The notes under the pieces: model-generated
What the model saw: the letters and a program-made list of their open reading frames with translations, nothing else
Told to the model about the DNA's origin: nothing
Database searches by the model: none
Translations under genes and position numbers: made by a program
In this document: positions 1-12,625 of the stretch, in pieces
Layout: every line of letters starts with the position of its first letter
Numbering within the stretch: position 1 is the first letter of the stretch
NCBI GenBank assembly: GCA_964020975.1
Contig: OZ026627.1
Location: 34,111,528 to 34,175,527 of the forward strand
DNA: 64,000 nucleotides
Direction: 5' to 3'
DNA from: Hermodice carunculata
Taxonomy: Eukaryota > Annelida > Polychaeta > Eunicida > Amphinomidae

Positions 1-1035
1 CAGAAAGTGAAGCAAGGGGAAAAAGTTAGCTTCCATTAAACACTTGCCTGAAAACACTTGTGCGTGATAATTGGATTGATAATTGGATGCTTATCAAATT
101 TAAAATCAGAGCACTTGTGAATACAAATATGCATTTATGATATTGGAGTAACTGTACAAACTTTTGTCATTTTCTTTCTAATATGTGCATATACACTAGA
201 AACCATGTCAATAAACCACAACTTATACAGTCTACTGCAGAAAAAAAGCATAGCAATATTGGTTTGTGGAAGTTGGATCACCCAACTGCCCTCCTAATGT
301 TCAAACAAAGGGCGCGTTAAAATTTCATAATTTTAGTACCAAAAAACATAATTTGCTGAATACTGCTACTCTAATCTGTGACCTACTGGTCTTAAACTGT
401 GCACTTTGATGGGCTAAAAATGTTTAAACACTGAAACTGTTCCATTGTCTGCCATAATTCAGATTATATCAGGAAAATACTGCCATAATGACTGGTATTA
501 GATGCTGACTTGGTGTAACTGATACTCCCCCCATCCGCCATTAATGCCTCAGCAGTGATAGATGTCATATTTTTTTGTAGACAAATGTTATGAATCTATC
601 CATAAATAGTAAAAAAATCACCAAATTCACCTAAAAATGCATAAAATTTTAGCAATATATTCAAATTTGGGGTTAAAATTAAGGGGTGGGGCATTGTAAT
701 TTGATCTCTCATTGTAAGGGCAGGACATGCAGGCAAGTGATTATGGGTTTGCATCATAGCCCATTGTGTATCGTATTCATATTGGACAGAAAAGATTTGA
801 TTGGATGCAATTATATAATTTTCCTCAAAATTTTAATTAATTATTTTATGTGTCATAAGAACTGTTTTTTCAGATTTAAAGGTTGCTTGCAAAAAAGTTG
901 ATATTTTCTTTAATATTGAAGTTTGGTAAAGTTAATGCAAATCTTTTGCAGGAAACAAGTTGTGGCTTCAGTTAAACAAGTTTTAAAAATTTTGATAAAT
1001 CTATCAGGGCTAACTCTGTATGTATTGGGACTCAC

Positions 1036-1236
1036 ATGGTCATGTTGTTATTCTATTGTCGTCCATCAAGCAAGTTAAAAATGGGAAGTCAGCGCTTTTT
1101 GACAGCTGCCTGGACAATTTTGAGTGATCCTAACAACTTTTACATGGATGGAGCATGCAAGATATGGTCCTGGGATTGTAGATCACAAGGCAAATGGTTC
1201 GGGCTATGGTATTGTGTACCTCAGGCCAGCTTATGA
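1036..1236 (+). other. 66-codon ATG open frame repeated in the array units
   Basis: An ATG-initiated frame encoding a Trp/Cys-containing peptide with no family I recognise. It recurs in all 21 complete units except unit 20, where a stop interrupts it. Downstream it overlaps a second ATG frame at 1194. In insert-bearing units it is extended at its N-terminus by 24 codons contributed by the insert end. Near-identity of the whole unit means that retention of the frame is weak evidence for coding. It is listed because the few changes seen in units 1-18 are silent. A non-coding explanation remains more likely. Confidence 0.15.
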
Positions 1237-1466
1237 AAGGAGAAAAGAAGTTTTACACCCACAGATCGGCTGTGAATATCAAGTTTAACAGTCTCAATTT
1301 TCTAAAAATTCATGAAGTATCACATTTATGTCACAAATCATTGTGCATAGACATGTTGCACCTAGCAGTGGAACCACACTGCATAAATAATAACAGGATT
1401 CGATGCAAGACATTTAACAAGTGCACAGGCTATGCCTCTTTTGCTGACTGCTTGGTAGATAGATAG
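1194..1466 (+). other. 90-codon ATG open frame repeated in all complete array units
   Basis: An ATG-initiated frame ending in TAG, present in all 21 complete units. The C-terminal half is cysteine-rich (for example HLCHKSLC, CKTFNKCTGY and a final DCLVDR), basic, and without a signal peptide. The family is not recognised. The changes I saw are two silent ones (units 5 and 10) and one replacement at the last codon (unit 19). Unit 20 has an extra in-frame upstream ATG. No promoter or RBS-like context supports it, so coding status is unproven. Confidence 0.15.
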
Positions 1467-1793
1467 CTTCCATAGCCCTTTGTATTTAGCGATACCTCAC
1501 TTGTACCACACAGGTAATCATATGTGTGTATGAGAAATTATCAATGCTAATATGATATGAATAAATTATGCTAATCCCATTGATATGAAACTTAGTGACC
1601 CTCTGTTTGAAACTTTAAATTTTGTGGCATTGTCATTGTAGGCCTACAGCCTCCATTCATATGCAGAGCTGTTCATACAAAATCATGTCAAAGTGATTTT
1701 GGGCATACCAGAAAAAAATGTGCATTGTCTGTCAGTAGAGCTGTACAAATCTTAGGTAAAATATAAATGCCTTTGTTTGTTGGTTTTGTTTTT

Positions 1794-1858
1794 GCTTCTC
1801 TCCCCCCCCCCCCCCCACTCCACCCCCTTTTTATTTTTATTATTTTTTTTTTTTGGTA
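1794..1858. repeat. C-run/T-run tract, hypervariable part of every array unit
   Basis: An uninterrupted pyrimidine stretch of a long C-run, CACTCCACCCCC, then T-runs broken by single A's. It recurs in each complete unit (for example near 3900, 6010, 21199, 40343 and 48050) with different C and T counts. It accounts for most of the 2102-2109 bp spacing variation. Run lengths in such tracts are also error-prone in sequencing. Confidence 0.9.
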
Positions 1859-2104
1859 GACAAAAGCTTGTCATATATGTGTGTCATTTGACTGGGGTAA
1901 ATCATTTAAAATCAGGCATGCTGACTTTGTTGAGCTGTTGAGTTCATCAACATATTATTTTCACATAAATGAATCAATTTATATCCATGAATATGGATGA
2001 CAGCACTTATGAACTGCAGATTTTATAACTTTTACCAAGCTAGTGTACATAGGTGGCAAAACATTTGAACTTCAACATACAACCACATATAATTATAAGA
2101 GTTT

Positions 2105-4209
2105 CAGAAAGTGAAGCAAGGGGAAAAAGTTAGCTTCCATTAAACACTTGCCTGAAAACACTTGTGCGTGATAATTGGATTGATAATTGGATGCTTATCA
2201 AATTTAAAATCAGAGCACTTGTGAATACAAATATGCATTTATGATATTGGAGTAACTGTACAAACTTTTGTCATTTTCTTTCTAATATGTGCATATACAC
2301 TAGAAACCATGTCAATAAACCACAACTTATACAGTCTACTGCAGAAAAAAAGCATAGCAATATTGGTTTGTGGAAGTTGGATCACCCAACTGCCCTCCTA
2401 ATGTTCAAACAAAGGGCGCGTTAAAATTTCATAATTTTAGTACCAAAAAACATAATTTGCTGAATACTGCTACTCTAATCTGTGACCTACTGGTCTTAAA
2501 CTGTGCACTTTGATGGGCTAAAAATGTTTAAACACTGAAACTGTTCCATTGTCTGCCATAATTCAGATTATATCAGGAAAATACTGCCATAATGACTGGT
2601 ATTAGATGCTGACTTGGTGTAACTGATACTCCCCCCATCCGCCATTAATGCCTCAGCAGTGATAGATGTCATATTTTTTTGTAGACAAATGTTATGAATC
2701 TATCCATAAATAGTAAAAAAATCACCAAATTCACCTAAAAATGCATAAAATTTTAGCAATATATTCAAATTTGGGGTTAAAATTAAGGGGTGGGGCATTG
2801 TAATTTGATCTCTCATTGTAAGGGCAGGACATGCAGGCAAGTGATTATGGGTTTGCATCATAGCCCATTGTGTATCGTATTCATATTGGACAGAAAAGAT
2901 TTGATTGGATGCAATTATATAATTTTCCTCAAAATTTTAATTAATTATTTTATGTGTCATAAGAACTGTTTTTTCAGATTTAAAGGTTGCTTGCAAAAAA
3001 GTTGATATTTTCTTTAATATTGAAGTTTGGTAAAGTTAATGCAAATCTTTTGCAGGAAACAAGTTGTGGCTTCAGTTAAACAAGTTTTAAAAATTTTGAT
3101 AAATCTATCAGGGCTAACTCTGTATGTATTGGGACTCACATGGTCATGTTGTTATTCTATTGTCGTCCATCAAGCAAGTTAAAAATGGGAAGTCAGCGCT
3201 TTTTGACAGCTGCCTGGACAATTTTGAGTGATCCTAACAACTTTTACATGGATGGAGCATGCAAGATATGGTCCTGGGATTGTAGATCACAAGGCAAATG
3301 GTTCGGGCTATGGTATTGTGTACCTCAGGCCAGCTTATGAAAGGAGAAAAGAAGTTTTACACCCACAGATCGGCTGTGAATATCAAGTTTAACAGTCTCA
3401 ATTTTCTAAAAATTCATGAAGTATCACATTTATGTCACAAATCATTGTGCATAGACATGTTGCACCTAGCAGTGGAACCACACTGCATAAATAATAACAG
3501 GATTCGATGCAAGACATTTAACAAGTGCACAGGCTATGCCTCTTTTGCTGACTGCTTGGTAGATAGATAGCTTCCATAGCCCTTTGTATTTAGCGATACC
3601 TCACTTGTACCACACAGGTAATCATATGTGTGTATGAGAAATTATCAATGCTAATATGATATGAATAAATTATGCTAATCCCATTGATATGAAACTTAGT
3701 GACCCTCTGTTTGAAACTTTAAATTTTGTGGCATTGTCATTGTAGGCCTACAGCCTCCATTCATATGCAGAGCTGTTCATACAAAATCATGTCAAAGTGA
3801 TTTTGGGCATACCAGAAAAAAATGTGCATTGTCTGTCAGTAGAGCTGTACAAATCTTAGGTAAAATATAAATGCCTTTGTTTGTTGGTTTTGTTTTTGCT
3901 TCTCTCCCCCCCCCCCCCCACTCCACCCCCTTTTTATTTTTATTATTTTTTTTTTTTTTGGTAGACAAAAGCTTGTCATATATGTGTGTCATTTGACTGG
4001 GGTAAATCATTTAAAATCAGGCATGCTGACTTTGTTGAGCTGTTGAGTTCATCAGCATATTATTTTCACATAAATGAATCAATTTATATCCATGAATATG
4101 GATGACAGCACTTATGAACTGCAGATTTTATAACTTTTACCAAGCTAGTGTACATAGGTGGCAAAACATTTGAACTTCAACATACAACCACATATAATTA
4201 TAAGAGTTT
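2105..4209 (+). repeat. Array unit 2 (empty, C-type site)
   Basis: Differs from unit 1 mainly by TTCATCAGCATA and by the length of the C/T tract. Confidence 0.95.
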
Positions 4210-6315
4210 CAGAAAGTGAAGCAAGGGGAAAAAGTTAGCTTCCATTAAACACTTGCCTGAAAACACTTGTGCGTGATAATTGGATTGATAATTGGATGCT
4301 TATCAAATTTAAAATCAGAGCACTTGTGAATACAAATATGCATTTATGATATTGGAGTAACTGTACAAACTTTTGTCATTTTCTTTCTAATATGTGCATA
4401 TACACTAGAAACCATGTCAATAAACCACAACTTATACAGTCTACTGCAGAAAAAAAGCATAGCAATATTGGTTTGTGAAAGTTGGATCACCCAACTGCCC
4501 TCCTAATGTTCAAACAAAGGGCGCGTTAAAATTTCATAATTTTAGTACCAAAAAACATAATTTGCTGAATACTGCTACTCTAATCTGTGACCTACTGGTC
4601 TTAAACTGTGCACTTTGATGGGCTAAAAATGTTTAAACACTGAAACTGTTCCATTGTCTGCCATAATTCAGATTATATCAGGAAAATACTGCCATAATGA
4701 CTGGTATTAGATGCTGACTTGGTGTAACTGATACTCCCCCCATCCGCCATTAATGCCTCAGCAGTGATAGATGTCATATTTTTTTGTAGACAAATGTTAT
4801 GAATCTATCCATAAATAGTAAAAAAATCACCAAATTCACCTAAAAATGCATAAAATTTTAGCAATATATTCAAATTTGGGGTTAAAATTAAGGGGTGGGG
4901 CATTGTAATTTGATCTCTCATTGTAAGGGCAGGACATGCAGGCAAGTGATTATGGGTTTGCATCATAGCCCATTGTGTATCGTATTCATATTGGACAGAA
5001 AAGATTTGATTGGATGCAATTATATAATTTTCCTCAAAATTTTAATTAATTATTTTATGTGTCATAAGAACTGTTTTTTCAGATTTAAAGGTTGCTTGCA
5101 AAAAAGTTGATATTTTCTTTAATATTGAAGTTTGGTAAAGTTAATGCAAATATTTTGCAGGAAACAAGTTGTGGCTTCAGTTAAACAAGTTTTAAAAATT
5201 TTGATAAATCTATCAGGGCTAACTCTGTATGTATTGGGACTCACATGGTCATGTTGTTATTCTATTGTCGTCCATCAAGCAAGTTAAAAATGGGAAGTCA
5301 GCGCTTTTTGACAGCTGCCTGGACAATTTTGAGTGATCCTAACAACTTTTACATGGATGGAGCATGCAAGATATGGTCCTGGGATTGTAGATCACAAGGC
5401 AAATGGTTCGGGCTATGGTATTGTGTACCTCAGGCCAGCTTATGAAAGGAGAAAAGAAGTTTTACACCCACAGATCGGCTGTGAATATCAAGTTTAACAG
5501 TCTCAATTTTCTAAAAATTCATGAAGTATCACATTTATGTCACAAATCATTGTGCATAGACATGTTGCACCTAGCAGTGGAACCACACTGCATAAATAAT
5601 AACAGGATTCGATGCAAGACATTTAACAAGTGCACAGGCTATGCCTCTTTTGCTGACTGCTTGGTAGATAGATAGCTTCCATAGCCCTTTGTATTTAGCG
5701 ATACCTCACTTGTACCACACAGGTAATCATATGTGTGTATGAGAAATTATCAATGCTAATATGATATGAATAAATTATGCTAATCCCATTGATATGAAAC
5801 TTAGTGACCCTCTGTTTGAAACTTTAAATTTTGTGGCATTGTCATTGTAGGCCTACAGCCTCCATTCATATGCAGAGCTGTTCATACAAAATCATGTCAA
5901 AGTGATTTTGGGCATACCAGAAAAAAATGTGCATTGTCTGTCAGTAGAGCTGTACAAATCTTAGGTAAAATATAAATGCCTTTGTTTGTTGGTTTTGTTT
6001 TTGCTTCTCTCCCCCCCCCCCCCCCACTCCACCCCCTTTTTATTTTTATTATTTTTTTTTTTTTTGGTAGACAAAAGCTTGTCATATATGTGTGTCATTT
6101 GACTGGGGTAAATCATTTAAAATCAGGCATGCTGACTTTGTTGAGCTGTTGAGTTCATCAACATATTATTTTCACATAAATGAATCAATTTATATCCATG
6201 AATATGGATGACAGCACTTATGAACTGCAGATTTTATAACTTTTACCAAGCTAGTGTACATAGGTGGCAAAACATTTGAACTTCAACATACAACCACATA
6301 TAATTATAAGAGTTT
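4210..6315 (+). repeat. Array unit 3 (empty, C-type site)
   Basis: Private changes are GTGAAAGTTGG near 4476 and AAATATTTTGC near 5148. It shares TTCATCAACATA with unit 1. Confidence 0.95.
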
Positions 6316-8419
6316 CAGAAAGTGAAGCAAGGGGAAAAAGTTAGCTTCCATTAAACACTTGCCTGAAAACACTTGTGCGTGATAATTGGATTGATAATTG
6401 GATGCTTATCAAATTTAAAATCAGAGCACTTGTGAATACAAATATGCATTTATGATATTGGAGTAACTGTACAAACTTTTGTCATTTTCTTTCTAATATG
6501 TGCATATACACTAGAAACCATGTCAATAAACCACAACTTATACAGTCTACTGCAGAAAAAAAGCATAGCAATATTGGTTTGTGGAAGTTGGATCACCCAA
6601 CTGCCCTCCTAATGTTCAAACAAAGGGCGCGTTAAAATTTCATAATTTTAGTACCAAAAAACATAATTTGCTGAATACTGCTACTCTAATCTGTGACCTA
6701 CTGGTCTTAAACTGTGCACTTTGATGGGCTAAAAATGTTTAAACACTGAAACTGTTCCATTGTCTGCCATAATTCAGATTATATCAGGAAAATACTGCCA
6801 TAATGACTGGTATTAGATGCTGACTTGGTGTAACTGATACTCCCCCCATCCGCCATTAATGCCTCAGCAGTGATAGATGTCATATTTTTTTGTAGACAAA
6901 TGTTATGAATCTATCCATAAATAGTAAAAAAATCACCAAATTCACCTAAAAATGCATAAAATTTTAGCAATATATTCAAATTTGGGGTTAAAATTAAGGG
7001 GTGGGGCATTGTAATTTGATCTCTCATTGTAAGGGCAGGACATGCAGGCAAGTGATTATGGGTTTGCATCATAGCCCATTGTGTATCGTATTCATATTGG
7101 ACAGAAAAGATTTGATTGGATGCAATTATATAATTTTCCTCAAAATTTTAATTAATTATTTTATGTGTCATAAGAACTGTTTTTTCAGATTTAAAGGTTG
7201 CTTGCAAAAAAGTTGATATTTTCTTTAATATTGAAGTTTGGTAAAGTTAATGCAAATCTTTTGCAGGAAACAAGTTGTGGCTTCAGTTAAACAAGTTTTA
7301 AAAATTTTGATAAATCTATCAGGGCTAACTCTGTATGTATTGGGACTCACATGGTCATGTTGTTATTCTATTGTCGTCCATCAAGCAAGTTAAAAATGGG
7401 AAGTCAGCGCTTTTTGACAGCTGCCTGGACAATTTTGAGTGATCCTAACAACTTTTACATGGATGGAGCATGCAAGATATGGTCCTGGGATTGTAGATCA
7501 CAAGGCAAATGGTTCGGGCTATGGTATTGTGTACCTCAGGCCAGCTTATGAAAGGAGAAAAGAAGTTTTACACCCACAGATCGGCTGTGAATATCAAGTT
7601 TAACAGTCTCAATTTTCTAAAAATTCATGAAGTATCACATTTATGTCACAAATCATTGTGCATAGACATGTTGCACCTAGCAGTGGAACCACACTGCATA
7701 AATAATAACAGGATTCGATGCAAGACATTTAACAAGTGCACAGGCTATGCCTCTTTTGCTGACTGCTTGGTAGATAGATAGCTTCCATAGCCCTTTGTAT
7801 TTAGCGATACCTCACTTGTACCACACAGGTAATCATATGTGTGTATGAGAAATTATCAATGCTAATATGATATGAATAAATTATGCTAATCCCATTGATA
7901 TGAAACTTAGTGACCCTCTGTTTGAAACTTTAAATTTTGTGGCATTGTCATTGTAGGCCTACAGCCTCCATTCATATGCAGAGCTGTTCATACAAAATCA
8001 TGTCAAAGTGATTTTGGGCATACCAGAAAAAAATGTGCATTGTCTGTCAGTAGAGCTGTACAAATCTTAGGTAAAATATAAATGCCTTTGTTTGTTGGTT
8101 TTGTTTTTGCTTCTCTCCCCCCCCCCCCCCACTCCACCCCCTTTTTATTTTTATTATTTTTTTTTTTTTGGTAGACAAAAGCTTGTCATATATGTGTGTC
8201 ATTTGACTGGGGTAAATCATTTAAAATCAGGCATGCTGACTTTGTTGAGCTGTTGAGTTCATCAGCATATTATTTTCACATAAATGAATCAATTTATATC
8301 CATGAATATGGATGACAGCACTTATGAACTGCAGATTTTATAACTTTTACCAAGCTAGTGTACATAGGTGGCAAAACATTTGAACTTCAACATACAACCA
8401 CATATAATTATAAGAGTTT
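6316..8419 (+). repeat. Array unit 4 (empty, C-type site)
   Basis: Close to the consensus; no private substitution noticed. Confidence 0.95.
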
Positions 8420-10523
8420 CAGAAAGTGAAGCAAGGGGAAAAAGTTAGCTTCCATTAAACACTTGCCTGAAAACACTTGTGCGTGATAATTGGATTGATA
8501 ATTGGATGCTTATCAAATTTAAAATCAGAGCACTTGTGAATACAAATATGCATTTATGATATTGGAGTAACTGTACAAACTTTTGTCATTTTCTTTCTAA
8601 TATGTGCATATACACTAGAAACCATGTCAATAAACCACAACTTATACAGTCTACTGCAGAAAAAAAGCATAGCAATATTGGTTTGTGGAAGTTGGATCAC
8701 CCAACTGCCCTCCTAATGTTCAAACAAAGGGCGCGTTAAAATTTCATAATTTTAGTACCAAAAAACATAATTTGCTGAATACTGCTACTCTAATCTGTGA
8801 CCTACTGGTCTTAAACTGTGCACTTTGATGGGCTAAAAATGTTTAAACACTGAAACTGTTCCATTGTCTGCCATAATTCAGATTATATCAGGAAAATACT
8901 GCCATAATGACTGGTATTAGATGCTGACTTGGTGTAACTGATACTCCCCCCATCCGCCATTAATGCCTCAGCAGTGATAGATGTCATATTTTTTTGTAGA
9001 CAAATGTTATGAATCTATCCATAAATAGTAAAAAAATCACCAAATTCACCTAAAAATGCATAAAATTTTAGCAATATATTCAAATTTGGGGTTAAAATTA
9101 AGGGGTGGGGCATTGTAATTTGATCTCTCATTGTAAGGGCAGGACATGCAGGCAAGTGATTATGGGTTTGCATCATAGCCCATTGTGTATCGTATTCATA
9201 TTGGACAGAAAAGATTTGATTGGATGCAATTATATAATTTTCCTCAAAATTTTAATTAATTATTTTATGTGTCATAAGAACTGTTTTTTCAGATTTAAAG
9301 GTTGCTTGCAAAAAAGTTGATATTTTCTTTAATATTGAAGTTTGGTAAAGTTAATGCAAATCTTTTGCAGGAAACAAGTTGTGGCTTCAGTTAAACAAGT
9401 TTTAAAAATTTTGATAAATCTATCAGGGCTAACTCTGTATGTATTGGGACTCACATGGTCATGTTGTTATTCTATTGTCGTCCATCAAGCAAGTTAAAAA
9501 TGGGAAGTCAGCGCTTTTTGACAGCTGCCTGGACAATTTTGAGTGATCCTAACAACTTTTACATGGATGGAGCATGCAAGATATGGTCCTGGGATTGTAG
9601 ATCACAAGGCAAATGGTTCGGGCTATGGTATTGTGTACCTCAGGCCAGCTTATGAAAGGAGAAAAGAAGTTTTACACCCACAGATCGGCTGTGAATATCA
9701 AGTTTAACAGTCTCAATTTTCTAAAAATTCATGAAGTATCACATTTATGTCACAAATCATTGTGCATAGACATGTTGCACCTAGCAGTGGAACCACACTG
9801 CATAAATAATAACAGAATTCGATGCAAGACATTTAACAAGTGCACAGGCTATGCCTCTTTTGCTGACTGCTTGGTAGATAGATAGCTTCCATAGCCCTTT
9901 GTATTTAGCGATACCTCACTTGTACCACACAGGTAATCATATGTGTGTATGAGAAATTATCAATGCTAATATGATATGAATAAATTATGCTAATCCCATT
10001 GATATGAAACTTAGTGACCCTCTGTTTGAAACTTTAAATTTTGTGGCATTGTCATTGTAGGCCTACAGCCTCCATTCATATGCAGAGCTGTTCATACAAA
10101 ATCATGTCAAAGTGATTTTGGGCATACCAGAAAAAAATGTGCATTGTCTGTCAGTAGAGCTGTACAAATCTTAGGTAAAATATAAATGCCTTTGTTTGTT
10201 GGTTTTGTTTTTGCTTCTCTCCCCCCCCCCCCCCACTCCACCCCCTTTTTATTTTTATTATTTTTTTTTTTTTGGTAGACAAAAGCTTGTCATATATGTG
10301 TGTCATTTGACTGGGGTAAATCATTTAAAATCAGGCATGCTGACTTTGTTGAGCTGTTGAGTTCATCAGCATATTATTTTCACATAAATGAATCAATTTA
10401 TATCCATGAATATGGATGACAGCACTTATGAACTGCAGATTTTATAACTTTTACCAAGCTAGTGTACATAGGTGGCAAAACATTTGAACTTCAACATACA
10501 ACCACATATAATTATAAGAGTTT
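8420..10523 (+). repeat. Array unit 5 (empty, C-type site)
   Basis: Private change AACAGAATTCG near 9811, which is silent in the 90-codon open frame. Confidence 0.95.
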
Positions 10524-12625
10524 CAGAAAGTGAAGCAAGGGGAAAAAGTTAGCTTCCATTAAACACTTGCCTGAAAACACTTGTGCGTGATAATTGGATT
10601 GATAATTGGATGCTTATCAAATTTAAAATCAGAGCACTTGTGAATACAAATATGCATTTATGATATTGGAGTAACTGTACAAACTTTTGTCATTTTCTTT
10701 CTAATATGTGCATATACACTAGAAACCATGTCAATAAACCACAACTTATACAGTCTACTGCAGAAAAAAAGCATAGCAATATTGGTTTGTGGAAGTTGGA
10801 TCACCCAACTGCCCTCCTAATGTTCAAACAAAGGGCGCGTTAAAATTTCATAATTTTAGTACCAAAAAACATAATTTGCTGAATACTGCTACTCTAATCT
10901 GTGACCTACTGGTCTTAAACTGTGCACTTTGATGGGCTAAAAATGTTTAAACACTGAAACTGTTCCATTGTCTGCCATAATTCAGATTATATCAGGAAAA
11001 TACTGCCATAATGACTGGTATTAGATGCTGACTTGGTGTAACTGATACTCCCCCCATCCGCCATTAATGCCTCAGCAGTGATAGATGTCATATTTTTTTG
11101 TAGACAAATGTTATGAATCTATCCATAAATAGTAAAAAAATCACCAAATTCACCTAAAAATGCATAAAATTTTAGCAATATATTCAAATTTGGGGTTAAA
11201 ATTAAGGGGTGGGGCATTGTAATTTGATCTCTCATTGTAAGGGCAGGACATGCAGGCAAGTGATTATGGGTTTGCATCATAGCCCATTGTGTATCGTATT
11301 CATATTGCACAGAAAAGATTTGATTGGATGCAATTATATAATTTTCCTCAAAATTTTAATTAATTATTTTATGTGTCATAAGAACTGTTTTTTCAGATTT
11401 AAAGGTTGCTTGCAAAAAAGTTGATATTTTCTTTAATATTGAAGTTTGGTAAAGTTAATGCAAATCTTTTGCAGGAAACAAGTTGTGGCTTCAGTTAAAC
11501 AAGTTTTAAAAATTTTGATAAATCTATCAGGGCTAACTCTGTATGTATTGGGACTCACATGGTCATGTTGTTATTCTATTGTCGTCCATCAAGCAAGTTA
11601 AAAATGGGAAGTCAGCGCTTTTTGACAGCTGCCTGGACAATTTTGAGTGATCCTAACAACTTTTACATGGATGGAGCATGCAAGATATGGTCCTGGGATT
11701 GTAGATCACAAGGCAAATGGTTCGGGCTATGGTATTGTGTACCTCAGGCCAGCTTATGAAAGGAGAAAAGAAGTTTTACACCCACAGATCGGCTGTGAAT
11801 ATCAAGTTTAACAGTCTCAATTTTCTAAAAATTCATGAAGTATCACATTTATGTCACAAATCATTGTGCATAGACATGTTGCACCTAGCAGTGGAACCAC
11901 ACTGCATAAATAATAACAGGATTCGATGCAAGACATTTAACAAGTGCACAGGCTATGCCTCTTTTGCTGACTGCTTGGTAGATAGATAGCTTCCATAGCC
12001 CTTTGTATTTAGCGATACCTCACTTGTACCACACAGGTAATCATATGTGTGTATGAGAAATTATCAATGCTAATATGATATGAATAAATTATGCTAATCC
12101 CATTGATATGAAACTTAGTGACCCTCTGTTTGAAACTTTAAATTTTGTGGCATTGTCATTGTAGGCCTACAGCCTCCATTCATATGCAGAGCTGTTCATA
12201 CAAAATCATGTCAAAGTGATTTTGGGCATACCAGAAAAAAATGTGCATTGTCTGTCAGTAGAGCTGTACAAATCTTAGGTAAAATATAAATGCCTTTATT
12301 TGTTGGTTTTGTTTTTGCTTCTCTCCCCCCCCCCCCACTCCACCCCCTTTTTATTTTTATTATTTTTTTTTTTTTGGTAGACAAAAGCTTGTCATATATG
12401 TGTGTCATTTGACTGGGGTAAATCATTTAAAATCAGGCATGCTGACTTTGTTGAGCTGTTGAGTTCATCAGCATATTATTTTCACATAAATGAATCAATT
12501 TATATCCATGAATATGGATGACAGCACTTATGAACTGCAGATTTTATAACTTTTACCAAGCTAGTGTACATAGGTGGCAAAACATTTGAACTTCAACATA
12601 CAACCACATATAATTATAAGAGTTT
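10524..12625 (+). repeat. Array unit 6 (empty, C-type site)
   Basis: Carries ATATTGCACAG near 11304, shared only with unit 8. CCTTTATTTG near 12293 is private. Confidence 0.95.

Larger units (their letters stand above)
1..2104 (+). repeat. Array unit 1 (2104 bp, empty site)
   Basis: Reference unit. It has no insert, and the site reads CTATCAGGG near 1002-1010. It shares the variant TTCATCAACATA (near 1946) with unit 3 but not unit 2. Confidence 0.95.

Noticed and set aside
686-901. 71-codon frame recurring in nearly every array unit
   Set aside because: It begins with GTG, not ATG, has no recognisable content, and its recurrence follows from the repeat. Copies also show replacements (Asp to His, Ile to Val).
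3792-4010. Gly/Lys-rich minus-strand frame in several units
   Set aside because: Produced by translating the C-run/T-run tract; its presence depends on run length.
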